Origin: Owenia fusiformis | Taxonomy: Eukaryota > Annelida > Polychaeta > Sabellida > Oweniidae | Reading direction: 5' to 3' | Assembly: GCA_903813345.2 (NCBI GenBank) | Contig: CAIIXF020000006.1 | Coordinates: forward strand, 25,365,936 to 25,429,935 | DNA: 64,000 nucleotides | Part shown: piece by piece, positions 1 through 13,000 of the stretch | Layout of the letters: each line of letters begins with the position of its first letter | How positions within the stretch are numbered: position 1 is the stretch's first letter | The notes under the pieces: generated by a model | What the model was told of the DNA's origin: nothing | The model's input: the letters and a program-made list of their open reading frames with translations, nothing else | Databases searched by the model: none | Position numbers and translations under genes: made by a program

Positions 1-792
1 CACCTGATACTTGACCTTACAGGTGACAGGTCCCTCGATGCAAAAGCTGCTATCAGTATGCTATCGCAACACACTCTATACTGCCAAGAGCACACAAATG
101 AGCCACTGAAATACTTCTGTAAGAATGACCAGCATCTTATTTGCCAAGATTGTTTTGCCTTCAAACATCAAGGCCATGAATTAGAAAACATTGAGAATAC
201 AGCCAAAGTAAGTAAAGAGAATCTGAGTTCTGTCATTGAATTAGGAAAACAGAGGTCAGGCAAGTACATGGAGATCATCAAAACTGGTAATACAGAAAAG
301 GATAGCATTCAGGAAAACATTGATGCTTATATGGCCAAGTTGGCTAAAGAGGAAAAAGAATTACATGACGAAGTTGCCTCATATATCAATGGAAAGAAGG
401 CCAGAGTAAATAACATTGGTGGTAGAGCAATTAACAATATCAAGGCTCAAATCACTGAGCTTGAAACTGAGAAAAAAGCAATTGATGACACTGTACTGCA
501 GCTAGAGACACTGAGTCAGCATGGTCATGCTGCTGATATAGTATACATGGTGCCAGAGATCAATAGCAAGAAAAGGGCATGGTCTACTGTACCTCAGGTC
601 AACATAAACCATCAGAAAAGGGTAGGTGTTAGGCCAAGTCAAGTTAATGATAAATATCAAATATTATTTGGATCAGTGAATTTCATCTCTCGTGAAGAGG
701 CAAGGAGGAGGATTGAAGAGACAAGGAGGAGGAACAGGGGTTTCAGAGGTATTTTCAAATTTCTGATGGGCACTCAATTAAATTTTCCATGA
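1..792 (+). CDS. TRIM-like B-box zinc finger / coiled-coil protein, 3' part (5' end cut by window)
   Basis: The reading frame is open from the first base of the window and stops at 790-792, so the methionine at 58 is probably internal. Just after it lies a B-box type 2 zinc finger: Cys and His in YCQEH, then a Cys in YFC, the pair CQDC, and the closing His residues in KHQGH. A charged helical stretch of about 130 residues follows (many Lys, Glu, Ile), as in the B-box coiled coil of TRIM proteins. The C-terminus is Arg-rich and basic (EEARRRIEETRRR). No NHL, SPRY or filamin domain is present. A RING finger or a first B-box may lie upstream of the window. TRIM proteins act as ubiquitin ligases or scaffolds, but without a visible RING the ligase activity is unproven here. 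Such genes are greatly expanded in molluscs and other marine invertebrates. The B-box assignment is seen directly; the function is inference. Confidence 0.8.
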   Translation, partial: HLILDLTGDRSLDAKAAISMLSQHTLYCQEHTNEPLKYFCKNDQHLICQDCFAFKHQGHELENIENTAKVSKENLSSVIELGKQRSGKYMEIIKTGNTEKDSIQENIDAYMAKLAKEEKELHDEVASYINGKKARVNNIGGRAINNIKAQITELETEKKAIDDTVLQLETLSQHGHAADIVYMVPEINSKKRAWSTVPQVNINHQKRVGVRPSQVNDKYQILFGSVNFISREEARRRIEETRRRNRGFRGIFKFLMGTQLNFP

Positions 793-2953
793 TAAGCACA
801 AGCAAAGTGATGCTACCAAATTCATAGCCTAAGTATAAGCAGTTATTCATATAATTACTGACCACTTATAATTGTTTATCTCCAATTAAATAGTAGAAAA
901 AGTAAATATTTAAAATGTAATCTATAACTTCAAAGAGAAATCAGTTAATTACAAGGATTTCATTAATATTTACATATGTACATATCACTTCATAATGTAT
1001 TAATAGATGTCTCTGATAAATGTATAAATTCTATGAAATCAATAACATAAATGTTAATTCTCCATTTCGCTGTTCGCTCTTTGAATCAGAACGTTCGCAT
1101 ATATGGTGCATATATGTACTCAAAAAGGACAAAATTTGATTGGTCAATATTTTTCAACGATGCATTTCGTGTAGCTATTTGTGAGACCCGAAAGTTCTAA
1201 ATCAAATTAATTACGCAATTTTGTTTTTACACCCGCAAGCTAAATAAAAAAATGACACCATCGGAATTCTTCTTCTTTGTCATTGAATTAATAGTCAGTA
1301 TACCAGATTTAATCAATAAAAGATTATACAATTAACAACAAAATTCGGAAACGAGTATGTAAGATTTGCTTTCGAACCACTAAACTTGACCTAGATAATA
1401 GCGACGTGTCTTCTTTGGTCAAATGCTCAGTTGTTTGTGGGTTTTCAACGTAACTCTATAATGTAATATGAAGATGAGTACTTTTATTCAGTTGTTGCAT
1501 CGATGTTACAGTTTGTAGTGCGGTAATATTGGCATGAACGTGTTGAAAGTCGAATGGAATTGCTTTTTCCAATATGGCGACTAGTCACGTGACTTCTTCT
1601 CTTCCGGAATATACTCCCATTTTCAATCATTGTTTTCACCCCGTTAGGAGCCAATAAAATGAAAAAAAATATATGTTATATAAAGATTATTAAAAGACTA
1701 ATTGTTTCTGATAGTTTGTTTTCTCCGATCGCATGGAGATTCGATCGAAAATATCGCTTGAAAAATGGGTATGAAAATCCCCATGTTAAACCAACGGGGA
1801 AAAACAAGGTAGAAAAATTTTGTTCCCCCGCGAACTGCATCATGGGAAATATTTTGACCTTATAAGGAAAAACTTTCGCGCCATCTTTATTAGAGATTCA
1901 ATACTACCGAATCCGCGATTTTAAGAATTGGTTGACTTGTTTGGCTTGTTTATTTCCTTTTTAAATACACACAAATATAAAATGCATCAGTGGGTGACAC
2001 TTTAAAATTGTATATTCCCAACAAAAGCTTTACAATAAAAGTTGTGTGTTGTTAAAGTGCAGTTGCTCTTGTCTCTATTGTTTTGTGAAGCCATCACAAT
2101 GGCTTTAATCACCACAATGAAAATGTTGCTATGGCAATGACAAGCTGTCCCAACATACTCGACTCAGCAGCACAACATTGATAAACAGCAAAAGAATATT
2201 TCCTTTACAGGAATTATCCCCATAATTGAAATAATTGAGAGAAAATCATCTCGAGTACAGCCATTAGATGGATTAATAGATGGGAGTAGTCATTTTGGTC
2301 AGGCTTAATACCATTACATGATGTGGAGAAAACTGACAAAGGAATGAATTATTTGCTTTTAAAGACTTTAAAACTGAAAGTTGTTAGGCTAAAATATTTT
2401 CAATTCATTATGATATTTAACTTGCACAACCAATATATTAGGATTGTGGGAACAGATTTATAGCTCTTTGTACTTTCGATGTAAAACTCAAACTAAATAA
2501 TCTTGGAAAGTGCTCAGAATGGTAAAAACTACACAATCTTCAAAGAACTTTTGCCCAAGGTGGTTCACTTGAAACTCTGAATCCCCCCTGGCTACACCCT
2601 GCGCGCAGAGTCTAGTTATAAACTACCCTCTGCCTAGTATAGACTATATAACAGTTTAGCAGCAGCCCCGCCCCAAAAATTTGTGCCTGTGACAGCCCAG
2701 GTAATAAATCATTTCAAATCTACCACGCTTACCGTTTCTCAACCAATCAGCGAAGTGGAAGGAACACGTGCTAAATACGTGCTCATTAACAATGCGGTGA
2801 TGTCATAGGAAATGACCATATAGAAAGTCGTCCTTATTTCGACGACGAACTCTGTTTAGCTCGGTGAGATCAGAGATTTATTGTAAACTGAAAGAGTGAA
2901 GATGAAGCTCTCTTTTAAGAAGTGAAGTCGAACGAATGCAAAGAGTACCCTGG
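793..2953. other. Intergenic stretch between B-box gene and KIF6
   Basis: No supported gene. The strand facing KIF6 carries AATAAA at 2882-2877, about 75 bases past the proposed KIF6 stop, which fits its polyadenylation signal. Bases 2505-2620 resemble a decayed copy of the short transposon at 12763-12964 (shared AAGTGCTCAGAATGGT and CCCTGGCTACA words). The 68-codon frame at 1659-1865 has no recognisable features. Confidence 0.5.
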
Positions 2954-4053
2954 CTATGAACCTGAGTAAACATAAACATACCTGAGTTCATTGATAATAA
3001 TCTCAAGTTGTTGCTCTTTAATGCTGTGTTCAAACTCCTCCAGGTGTTGGCGCTGTTCTGTTAACTCCCTCTGTTTTGATTCCACCTTATCGTTTAGTTT
3101 CCTCACAGAACGTTCCATTTTCTTCTCATGTGGAGTTTTGTATGGTTCCCTTGGTTTCACAACATATGAATCACCTGGCAACAAATACAAGAATTATGAT
3201 TGTACAACAGTTAAATGGTCCAATGTAAAGTTTAAACAAGGCATAAACATTGCCAAATATCACCACCTGCCATTTGTTACAAATGCCAAAGACCAACACT
3301 GCCAAACTAAGAAGTTATACACTTCCTTTTATTCAAAAAGCAATAAAACCCTAGTCTAACATATCTGTCTATATTTCATACATATGCATATCTGTAGATC
3401 CTCTCATACCACTGCCAGAGCTCATCTTTGTTCCTTTTGACAGAGACCAATGCTTATCTTGCCCTATCTAAAATAATCTTAGAAAATCCCATTTGCCATA
3501 TTATCTAAAATTACCTGTCCATCCCTTCATACCACTGCCAGAACTCATTTTTCTTCTAGGTATATCCTCATATGCTTCCTCGACACCGTGACGATGACGC
3601 TCCGCAGAAAAGCCACGCCGTGGAGAAGTGCTGCCCTCTGCTGGATAAATGTCCTGGTGTTTGGTTCGTTTATTTGGAGCTGGAGCGCTACTTGACCTGA
3701 AGAAGGAAATCAATTCAATTATAATTGATAATTCACCTCAATATTTTTTTTTGTAAATATATTTTTTATTTAAATATAATTCAGGGACAGGAGATCATCA
3801 ACTGATTCCCAAATTCCAACAGTTTCAATATCACAAAATTAGCCAAGACAACTGGGTATCAAAAGCCATAGCTCATTACATTTTCCAGAGCAGGTCATTT
3901 TATCATTGATGGGGCCCATTAAATGAATAAATTGCTATGAAAAATGCATTTATAATACAGGGTGTCAATGAAGTCTCTATACACTTTACCCAGACTGAAT
4001 TGTAATTGTAGAGACTTTAGAGACACTCTGTATATATACTGTATATATATACT

Positions 4054-4091
<38 letters not shown>

Positions 4092-7000
4092 CTAGTATAT
4101 ATATATCATATATTGAATATGCATAATATTGGCTCAGAATGGTGTTAATATTTAAACCAACCTTTGATGTTGTCTTGCTGTAACCAAATCTGTTGCAGAC
4201 ATTGTCTCATCAAAGCCGCTTGTTGCATTACTGACTTGGGAGACAGTTGATATATGAGAGGTGTTTGATATAGGACGTCTACTAGGATCTCTTGTGTCAT
4301 ACACTCGTCTCTCTTTACCACCATTGTGGTTGTCAACTACAAGCTTCTTAAGCAGCTTGAAGCAATACTTGAACATCAATGGCGTAGTGATACCTGAAGA
4401 CAAAAACATAAATGTCATAGTGATACCTGAATACAAATACCCTCTGTAAAGAAAAAAATGTGCATGGTCCTTTATCGGTCATATTTTTTTATTTTTCTGT
4501 TTTATCATTCTAAACATTCAGATGTACAATGTATGTATATTTGGGCCAAATGGAGAAAATTTCAAAGAATTTTGAGGGTACACCATTGTGATTATTAGAA
4601 CCATAAGACACCATATTAGAACCAGACATTGAATTTAAAACTACTCTTCCATAAGTTTGAAAACTGGAAGTCTGGGACCAGGGTTAATGAGGATGTTTCA
4701 TTCTCATGATTGAAGATCTAAAAAATCATCAACATTGACAGGTTTTGGTAGCTATAAAATGAAAACTTCCATTTGCCAAAATTATGAAGGGGAGTGTAAC
4801 TCAAGTCAAAGTTACCTTGCACAAGGTCAAATCAAAGACTCATGAAAATTACATATCTCGACATATGTTTTTTTTTCTGAAAAGGTAAGATAAGAAGTTG
4901 CAAAGTTGGTAACTTATGAGAATATTTAATTACAAGCCAATTGCAAGTGAATGAGAAGGCAAGACATTGTAGCTAAACGTCATGTTTCAAATCAAACATG
5001 TTCAGGGATTTATTGAACTCCTAAAACAACCCAAGTCACAACTTATAGTTTTCAATGAGGACTTAGACTGTCATATATCTTTTATATATTGTCCACCTCC
5101 CACACATTTTTTCACAAGCGCTGATTCAGCCCCTACCTTCTTTATACATTTGATCCTCATTAACCCTGGCCCCCTTCTCTTTTTTAACTACTCCCCTTGT
5201 ATTCTCACCTGCACTGATTGGGTCCAGTGCTTTGCCAGCGAGGTATGACTTGACAACTTTGGCACATGTTTCTTTCTCATCATCAGAAAGCACCTTGCCA
5301 GCAATCTCATCCTCAGACACACCCTGAAAACCAAAAACATAAGTTCTAATATACTGAACTGGGATTTCTCAAAGCTTCTTATGTTTCATTAAATTTTGCA
5401 TGAAAAAATTAAGTAAAACTGTACAAAAATGAATATGAACAGTTTTAGTTAATTGTTATTTATACACAATACAGATGTTGTAACAAATGGTAAAGGTAAG
5501 TAGAATCTTCTCACATTGCCCGCTCCCTCCATTCTTTCCCAAACACAAAGGGTCAAAGGCTGCCTACTTTTAGCCCATAAACATCTCTATATGAGGACCT
5601 GTCCCAATTATACAACATCACTCCCCAGAAAACCTCAACATGGAGGTCCAGTTTAAAGCATCAGTATATAATCCAAACTGTCAACCTCTGGAGAAGTTAA
5701 CAATTTCACATTGTTAACTGCTATGATTCCCAATACTTTAACTGTGTAGGAGAATGAAGATCATTGCATACCTGGCTAGCCTTCAACAATGCTATCTCTG
5801 TCTCCAGTTCTGCGATACGTTTACGAAGTCTCTTTATCATAGACTTGTCATCTATTTCCTCATTTTTCCTGAAAAAGCACAGATTTATCAAAATGACTTT
5901 TATTTTAATGACAATAAATAAAAAATAAAAAATAAATTACATATTCATTCAAATATGGCAAACACAATAAAACGTTTCATTCCATTATGCATACTATGGG
6001 AGCGAATCCCTGGGATCACTAATCTTCAAAGAATTTCTTTATCTTAGTACTATTTATTTTTATTTTATTTCTTTGAAAATTTTCAATAATTTTAACATTT
6101 TATCTTTCATGATCACAAAAGGTAAAATGCTTCCAAAAATATGACAAGGCATTGGCACGCAAAATGTCACCACCTGCTATTTGTTACAGATGCCGTATGC
6201 CAATTACCAACCACTGAAGACCAACTGCCGATTACCATTCACAAAACAGTATGAGACCATAACAAAATGTCACCACTTCTTGTGGTGACATAAAAATCAT
6301 GGATGAATTATTTCCATCGTGTGTAATCTTACCTGGCCTGGTTGGTGACACATGCAACTCTCTGTGCAAATCTACATGTAGATATGCTCTCATTAAGGTT
6401 TTCCTCTTCCATTGAAACTGTGGCAACCATAGATGTAAGACAGTTACCTCCTGAAAGTGTAATTGTCTGGGTAAGACTGTTATCTTGAAAATATGAGTTA
6501 TCCTATGGGAGGTTTACTTTTCGATATGAGGTATATCCTAGGGGAAATAAATCTATCTTAGCGAGGGAATGGAAAAGTGTAATAGCCTGTGTCAAACGAT
6601 TTTGTGTCAAAAAATATAGAGTATAGACTGTTATTTTGAATTTATACTAAAGCTACACTGTTGAACAAAATCTATGTTCAGAATCTAGTTGTGGAAATGG
6701 CAGGGAAAAATTGCAAGACTCATCCAATAACACTCACCTTGCATTTTGTGTTCATGAGCAACCCATTTGGCTTATTAGTATTGATTATGTTATTTGTTTT
6801 TATTTGTCTGTTCCTTATTAATAGTTTATCGGATGACTGTTAGATGTTAATAAGGTACTTTCAAAAATACACTATAACAATACAATTTGACAAACAGAGT
6901 ATCTTATGCAGTTAGGTATAGTAGAGTGAATAATTCCCTACCATTTACTTTTCCTATTTTTTCAATTTAATCTTTTCTGAGTTTCAACAAAATAGGAAGT

Positions 7001-10000
7001 CACCTTAAAATAAAGTCTATATCCCTTACATACACATACACATAGCAATGCTAACTTTGCACTAAAACTTTTTTTAATATATTGTACTCAAAATAGAGAA
7101 GAAGCACTTTACATTTCCCTTTCTATTCTGAAAATATATCTGAGATATCCTGGCATTAACTTGTTTTAAGTTACTATGACATCTACCACAGTGTCAAATT
7201 CTCAACACATGTCAGCCTTACTTTTGGAATGGGGTATTATATATAAGAAAATCAAATGTAGCCGGGAGCAAAAATTGGGCAAGGCTATTGTTAATAGGTG
7301 AGGCATTTAGGAAATGAGATATTACTACATTTTGACTTCCATTTGCACTGTTTTTATTGAGAAAACATCTGAACATATATATTTTTGTAAAACATTGGTG
7401 AGTCAATAGGATGAAAATATGGGTTGAAAAAAATGTAAGTTTTAGAGCCAAATTACATCTTCTTATTCAACATCTAACATTTTGACAACATGACGCAACA
7501 ATGAACATTGAATACAATTAGCAACACAACATTTACATTAGTCTTGCTTCAAGCCCTAAATGTAACCTCCAACACCCTCATACCACATCACACAATGAGG
7601 TACAGAAGATAATGTTGGAGGGACTTGAGGCAAGACTACATCTACAAAAGGAGAAGCTGAGGGTAAAAAAATCTTGACCAACAATGCATGCTTAAAATGA
7701 ATAAATTGGCAGTGATTGTTGGCTCATATTATACTTTTTATGATATAAATAAAACAATGTACAAGTAAATCCTTATTTCTTGTAAAAAAAGATGAACAAA
7801 AAGAGGCTTTGAAATTTTGAATCCATTAAAAAGAATATGGTACTACAATAACTATTCATGCATTCTGAAGATTACCCTCTACACGGCTTAAATTGTAGAT
7901 AACACTCCATACATGCTTAAACACTGGTGATCATCTTCCAAAAATACTTAATAGTGTAAATCACCTTCCACATGCTTAAATAACTGAAGATGAACCTCTG
8001 CACTTACTTAAATACAGGTGACCACCCTCCATTCATGCTTGAAAGCAGAATCAGATCAATGGGGGTGACAAAAATGCAAGCAACATGTACAATTGACCTA
8101 CTACCCTATTCCTTACAATCTCAAATACAATATCTCCCAAAAGATTAATGATATGTTATAAATTGGTGAAGTTACATGTATAATGGATTCAAAGTGCAAA
8201 AATGGATGAAAAAGGTTTAAATTCTCCCAAATAATAAGAATGCTAACCATTCTTATAAAAAAAATTATACATTATTGTAAAAACCTTTAGTTTTCCTGAA
8301 ATAAAGTATGCACTTTGGGAATTTTTAGAAAATAGACATGAATAGAAATGACATAAGCCAGAAATATTCAAAAATTGAAACAATTTTTTGTTGGGCTGCT
8401 CACTAGATCTGATTCTCTCTTTAAATACAGGCGATCACCCTCCATACATGCTTAAATACAGTCAATCACCCACCACGTATGCTTAAACACTGTAAATCAC
8501 CATCTATGCAGGCTTAAATAGTGTTAGTCCCCATACATGCTTAAATATAAGTATTTATCCCATACTTGGACGTGTTACGGGTACATAAAGCCGGTTTGTA
8601 AAAACTTATATTTTCATCAGCGGGCAGATATAGCTTTACGTTCCGCTCCGAGCGGGCAGATATAGTATATCTGCCCGCTACGTCATAATCGCTGTTCCCG
8701 TATTGGTTCTTTTTTGTAACGTTCGCATACTGTTAACAACAATAGAGAAAAAACGTGATCCGTTTAATACTTATAAGAAGGGAAGGAGCAGTATGCCCCG
8801 TTAATAATCAAAGATTTGAACAGGAAAATCTGGCTACGGACAAGAATACAAAACTGGACATGAATATTCTTAAAATAATTCCACGGTTGGTTGCAAAGTT
8901 TCTGAACTTTGGCCAATTGAACAATGTGATTGGTATGGGATAAACAGATCATCCTATAGTCAGTTCAGGATATTAGGATTATCCCTTGGCCAATATAATA
9001 TATCTACCCTCGGGACCTACGGCCCTCGGGTAGATATATTATATGGGCCTCGGGATAATCCCAATATCCTGAACCTCATATAGGATAATCTCTATATATG
9101 TAATGTATAACCCTTCATGCATGAAAGGAAGTTTTCATGCTTATATAATTTATTTACTGGTTTACCTGAATTTCCTTGCCATCTGTAAAGCAGGGGGACA
9201 TAGTACAACAATTTTATATATAAGCAAAATGTATATTATACAGACAGCTCGATTAAGTCACATCCAAATACTAATGTCCAGGCATATTAACACAATACAC
9301 AATGAAATCTATTGATTAGCCAGACAACTCAACAAAATAGTTGTGATCATTATTGTATTTGAATGTGTCTGCATCAATGCAATATAACATCTAGTCTCTT
9401 TGGTGCTCCTCCCCATCACTAACGCTCTGGATAGAGCTAGCTAGGTTTAATCATTTATTAGAGTCTCAATTCTTTAAAAGATTCAAATAAAGATTAGCCC
9501 AGCTTGTGTTGATTTATGAACGAATGGAATAGATAGGATGATAACCACAGAGACTTGATGCATTATACATATAGGGATAGGGATAATAGTGTTAGTTAGG
9601 GACAGATGATAAGGCCTTTAACAAATGGGATAAGGGCACTACAAAATTTTCTTTTTAACTATATTTATGAAGCAAAGTGTGCATTGGCTTAGTGTGCATT
9701 GGCTTAGTGTGCATTGGCTTTAGTTGTCTAAACTACATATAAAGCATGTGATTTGAAGTAATACAATCTATTTGAGAAAGGTTATTCCCCATGTGCCACC
9801 ACTACATTATCATTCATAGGTGTCATTTCGGAAACAAAAACTCCTGTACCAATTACAATGCTGTTTTCAAGACAACAAGAAGAAACATTTTAGCGTCAAA
9901 GTTAGTGTTGACGCAGCACTGAATTGTGGTACTAAAATGGCACCACGATTTTGTTCTAAAACATGAATTTTGCACCATTCAGAAACAATAATTGGGAATG

Positions 10001-13000
10001 TTTTGGATTTACATAGATTTTGTTATATGCAAGAGGTAATTACCCAGACTATCTCTTAACATCATTGTTAAGAGTGAGTTCCTGTAGGGAATGTGTCTGC
10101 TTTGTCTGTAAGGGTCAGCGGTGGAGGGACGCTTGCTATCAACCCAGCTGGAAAATAAGTACATGTATATACAATAAAATTAGATGTAATACGAAAATAT
10201 ATCAAACAAAGCATGTTGACACAGACACATGTCACCAGCTGCAAGTACAAAAATTAACATTTGTTCTAGACACTGATGCTGAATGCCAAACTCCACCCAC
10301 TTTGACCTAGAGTGGGAAGAGGATGGTTTCAGAGACTTAACTACTTAAAATATAGTGCTACTAATATAAGTCTAGTTATAGGCTATCAGTGGCTGTTTAT
10401 GCTCATTGAGGATAAAACCCCTAAGAACCATCGACTAACCCCACTTCACTTTCATAATACAGGGTTCTCACCAGGAAATTTTTAGACCCCGGATTTTTAG
10501 TGGTATTGTGACTACTTTTTTCGCGACTACTTCTCCCCCATGTGAGACTTTTAAACATACTTCTTAAGATTATCTTGCTATTTTAATCCCAATATTTTTT
10601 TCTAAAAGATTTCTGACTTCCTATTCCTTATTTGTATCCAGTTTTACATGTATGTATTTTCTCAAGAGTTTTACCACAAATAATGTGACAAAAATACTTT
10701 AGACTCCGGAAAAGCTATTAGACTCTGGAGCAAGAGGGTTTTAAGACATTTGACTCCGGAGGATCTCCGGGGTCTAAAAGTCTGGTGAGAACCCTGTAAT
10801 CAGACCTTAAACTTAAACTTCCAAGGTGGTAATATGAAGCAACTAAAACATTGTGGATCAAAATGCAGTCTGACAGGATTTTTTTAAGAAGGGTAGGTCA
10901 ACACATTAAAAACAAAACTACATAGGCGTAACGCCCGGTACGCTGGGTACGCACAGGCGTACCAGATGGTTGCAAATTCGCTAGAAATACAACCAAATTT
11001 TAAAGTTTTCCTGGAGGAGACCCCCCTAATTGCTCATTTTTTGCTTCGTTCAACTCCTGTTCCTGCGGTGGCGTACTACTTAGAAATATAGCGCTACGCC
11101 TATGACCTACCTCTTGGTCCATGACATGTTAGTTAAGGGAGTTTTAGCCCTGGACTTAGTGCTCTCCTTTACTCCTTTCTGCAGAGCAATGATGACTCCC
11201 TCCAAATGATGTAAGGACAAATTGATAAACTTGGCCTCACTCAGTTGAAGACCTTCAATTCCAGTTTTAAACACTCTCTCAGAGCCAGCCAAATCAACCA
11301 GATGCAGCTTTGACCTGAATAAGATTAAATGGATGTTATCAGATGAATGCATGTTTTTTAAGATGAATGAATGTTTTTAAGATGAATGCCTGTTTTTTAA
11401 GATGATTGTATGATTTTTAAGATGCATGCTACATGTTTTTTAGGTTAATACACATTTTTGAGATATACACTATTTCAAATTCTGAATTGGCTGAAAATGG
11501 ATTTCATAACTGGATTTTGAACTTGGTGCTATATTATATTGCTCAATAGGGGGCAGCACCCAGTTGTGTCTAAACATGCAGCCCACATAACTAATAAGCA
11601 AAAATAGAAACAACAATTCATCAGCTAATTAATCTGAATACTGAATAAAATAGGGGTTTAATCACCAACAGTCTACAGGTGGTTTTCCTTAGTTGTTTGT
11701 TTCAAAATCACCTGTTATTTTGCCATCTTTACTATGTTTATATTAATTATAACTTCCAGTAATTTTGCATGTCATTTGTTTTGTCTGTTGTACGATATTC
11801 AAATTAAATCACTTATACAACAAGTTGTAGATGTAACTTCTATGAAATCAAATCTGCAGATGATATAATCTACAATTATCGTATTCTAATACCACCTACT
11901 TTGTAATGACATCAGAGCCCTCTTTCTTTAATGTCAGATGTATGGTAAATACGGCATGTGACCTTGATGACCTTTGATTCATTGGAGTCTCCGAGACTTT
12001 CCTATTGGCTTGGCCCTGGAGAAGAAGACTCTGCGCTACCTCCTCATTGGCTGCAAGATGCTTGGAGAGATTACGCACGACACAACTACTTCTGGCACCT
12101 TCCGTCACAACAACCTGGCAAAAATAAAATTAACAAATGTAGAAAGGAAAGGTACGATAAATGCCGGGGCTCTAAAAGATACCTTTTAATGATTGGAAGC
12201 ATTTTACAAACAAGCCATTAACATGCAAAATGTCAAAAACTGCCATGTTAAAGACACCTGTTACAGACGCCAAACACCAACCACAAAAAAAGTTGGAGAC
12301 TAACTTCTGGTAGTGACAGAAAAATTCACCAGATTGTTTGAATTTGAGACAATGAAACTATCTTCACCAGCATCTAGGCACTAAAATCATTTAATCTTCT
12401 ATTTCTATTTCAGTGGCCATCTCAATCAATACCAAAACCACCATTTTCAGTAGAGGTGCACAATTCACACAGTCTACCTCTGGAGGAGTCAACAATTACA
12501 TACCTTAGGAAAGTGAGTAACAGCAGAGGTGCTCCTAGCAGCTGTATTGAGGAGATCATAACCAATCTCCTGATAGATTTCCATATATGAGATGTGAATA
12601 CTGATGGTCTCGTCCTCCCTCCCTTCCAGATTCTTGTAAATCATTGACAAAGCTCTGCAATATAGATTAGCATATACACTAGATCAAAATGTCTACGTTT
12701 CTTAATCTTCAATACGTTTGATACTATATAAAGCTATGGAGCTTTAAATGATACATACTTAGCAGGCCCGTAGCCAGGATTTGCCAAGGGGATTCACTTT
12801 TTGAAAAATTCAAGGGGGGGTTCACTTATGACAACTTTGTCTCAAAAATGGCCAAAATCACTTGAAAAGTGCTCAGAATGGTGAAAAACTGCATGATTTT
12901 GAAAGAATTTTTGGTCAGGGGGAGGGGTGCTCAAACCCCTCGAACTCCCATGGCTACAGGCCTGCTTAGGATCCATTTGAAACTACATGCTTCAATTACT

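Noticed and set aside
1659-1865. 68-codon open frame on +
   Set aside because: No domain, low complexity, AT-rich context and no splice partner; consistent with chance.
2991-3359. 122-codon open frame on +
   Set aside because: Lies antisense to the last KIF6 exon and is Ser/Cys-rich as expected of a shadow frame.
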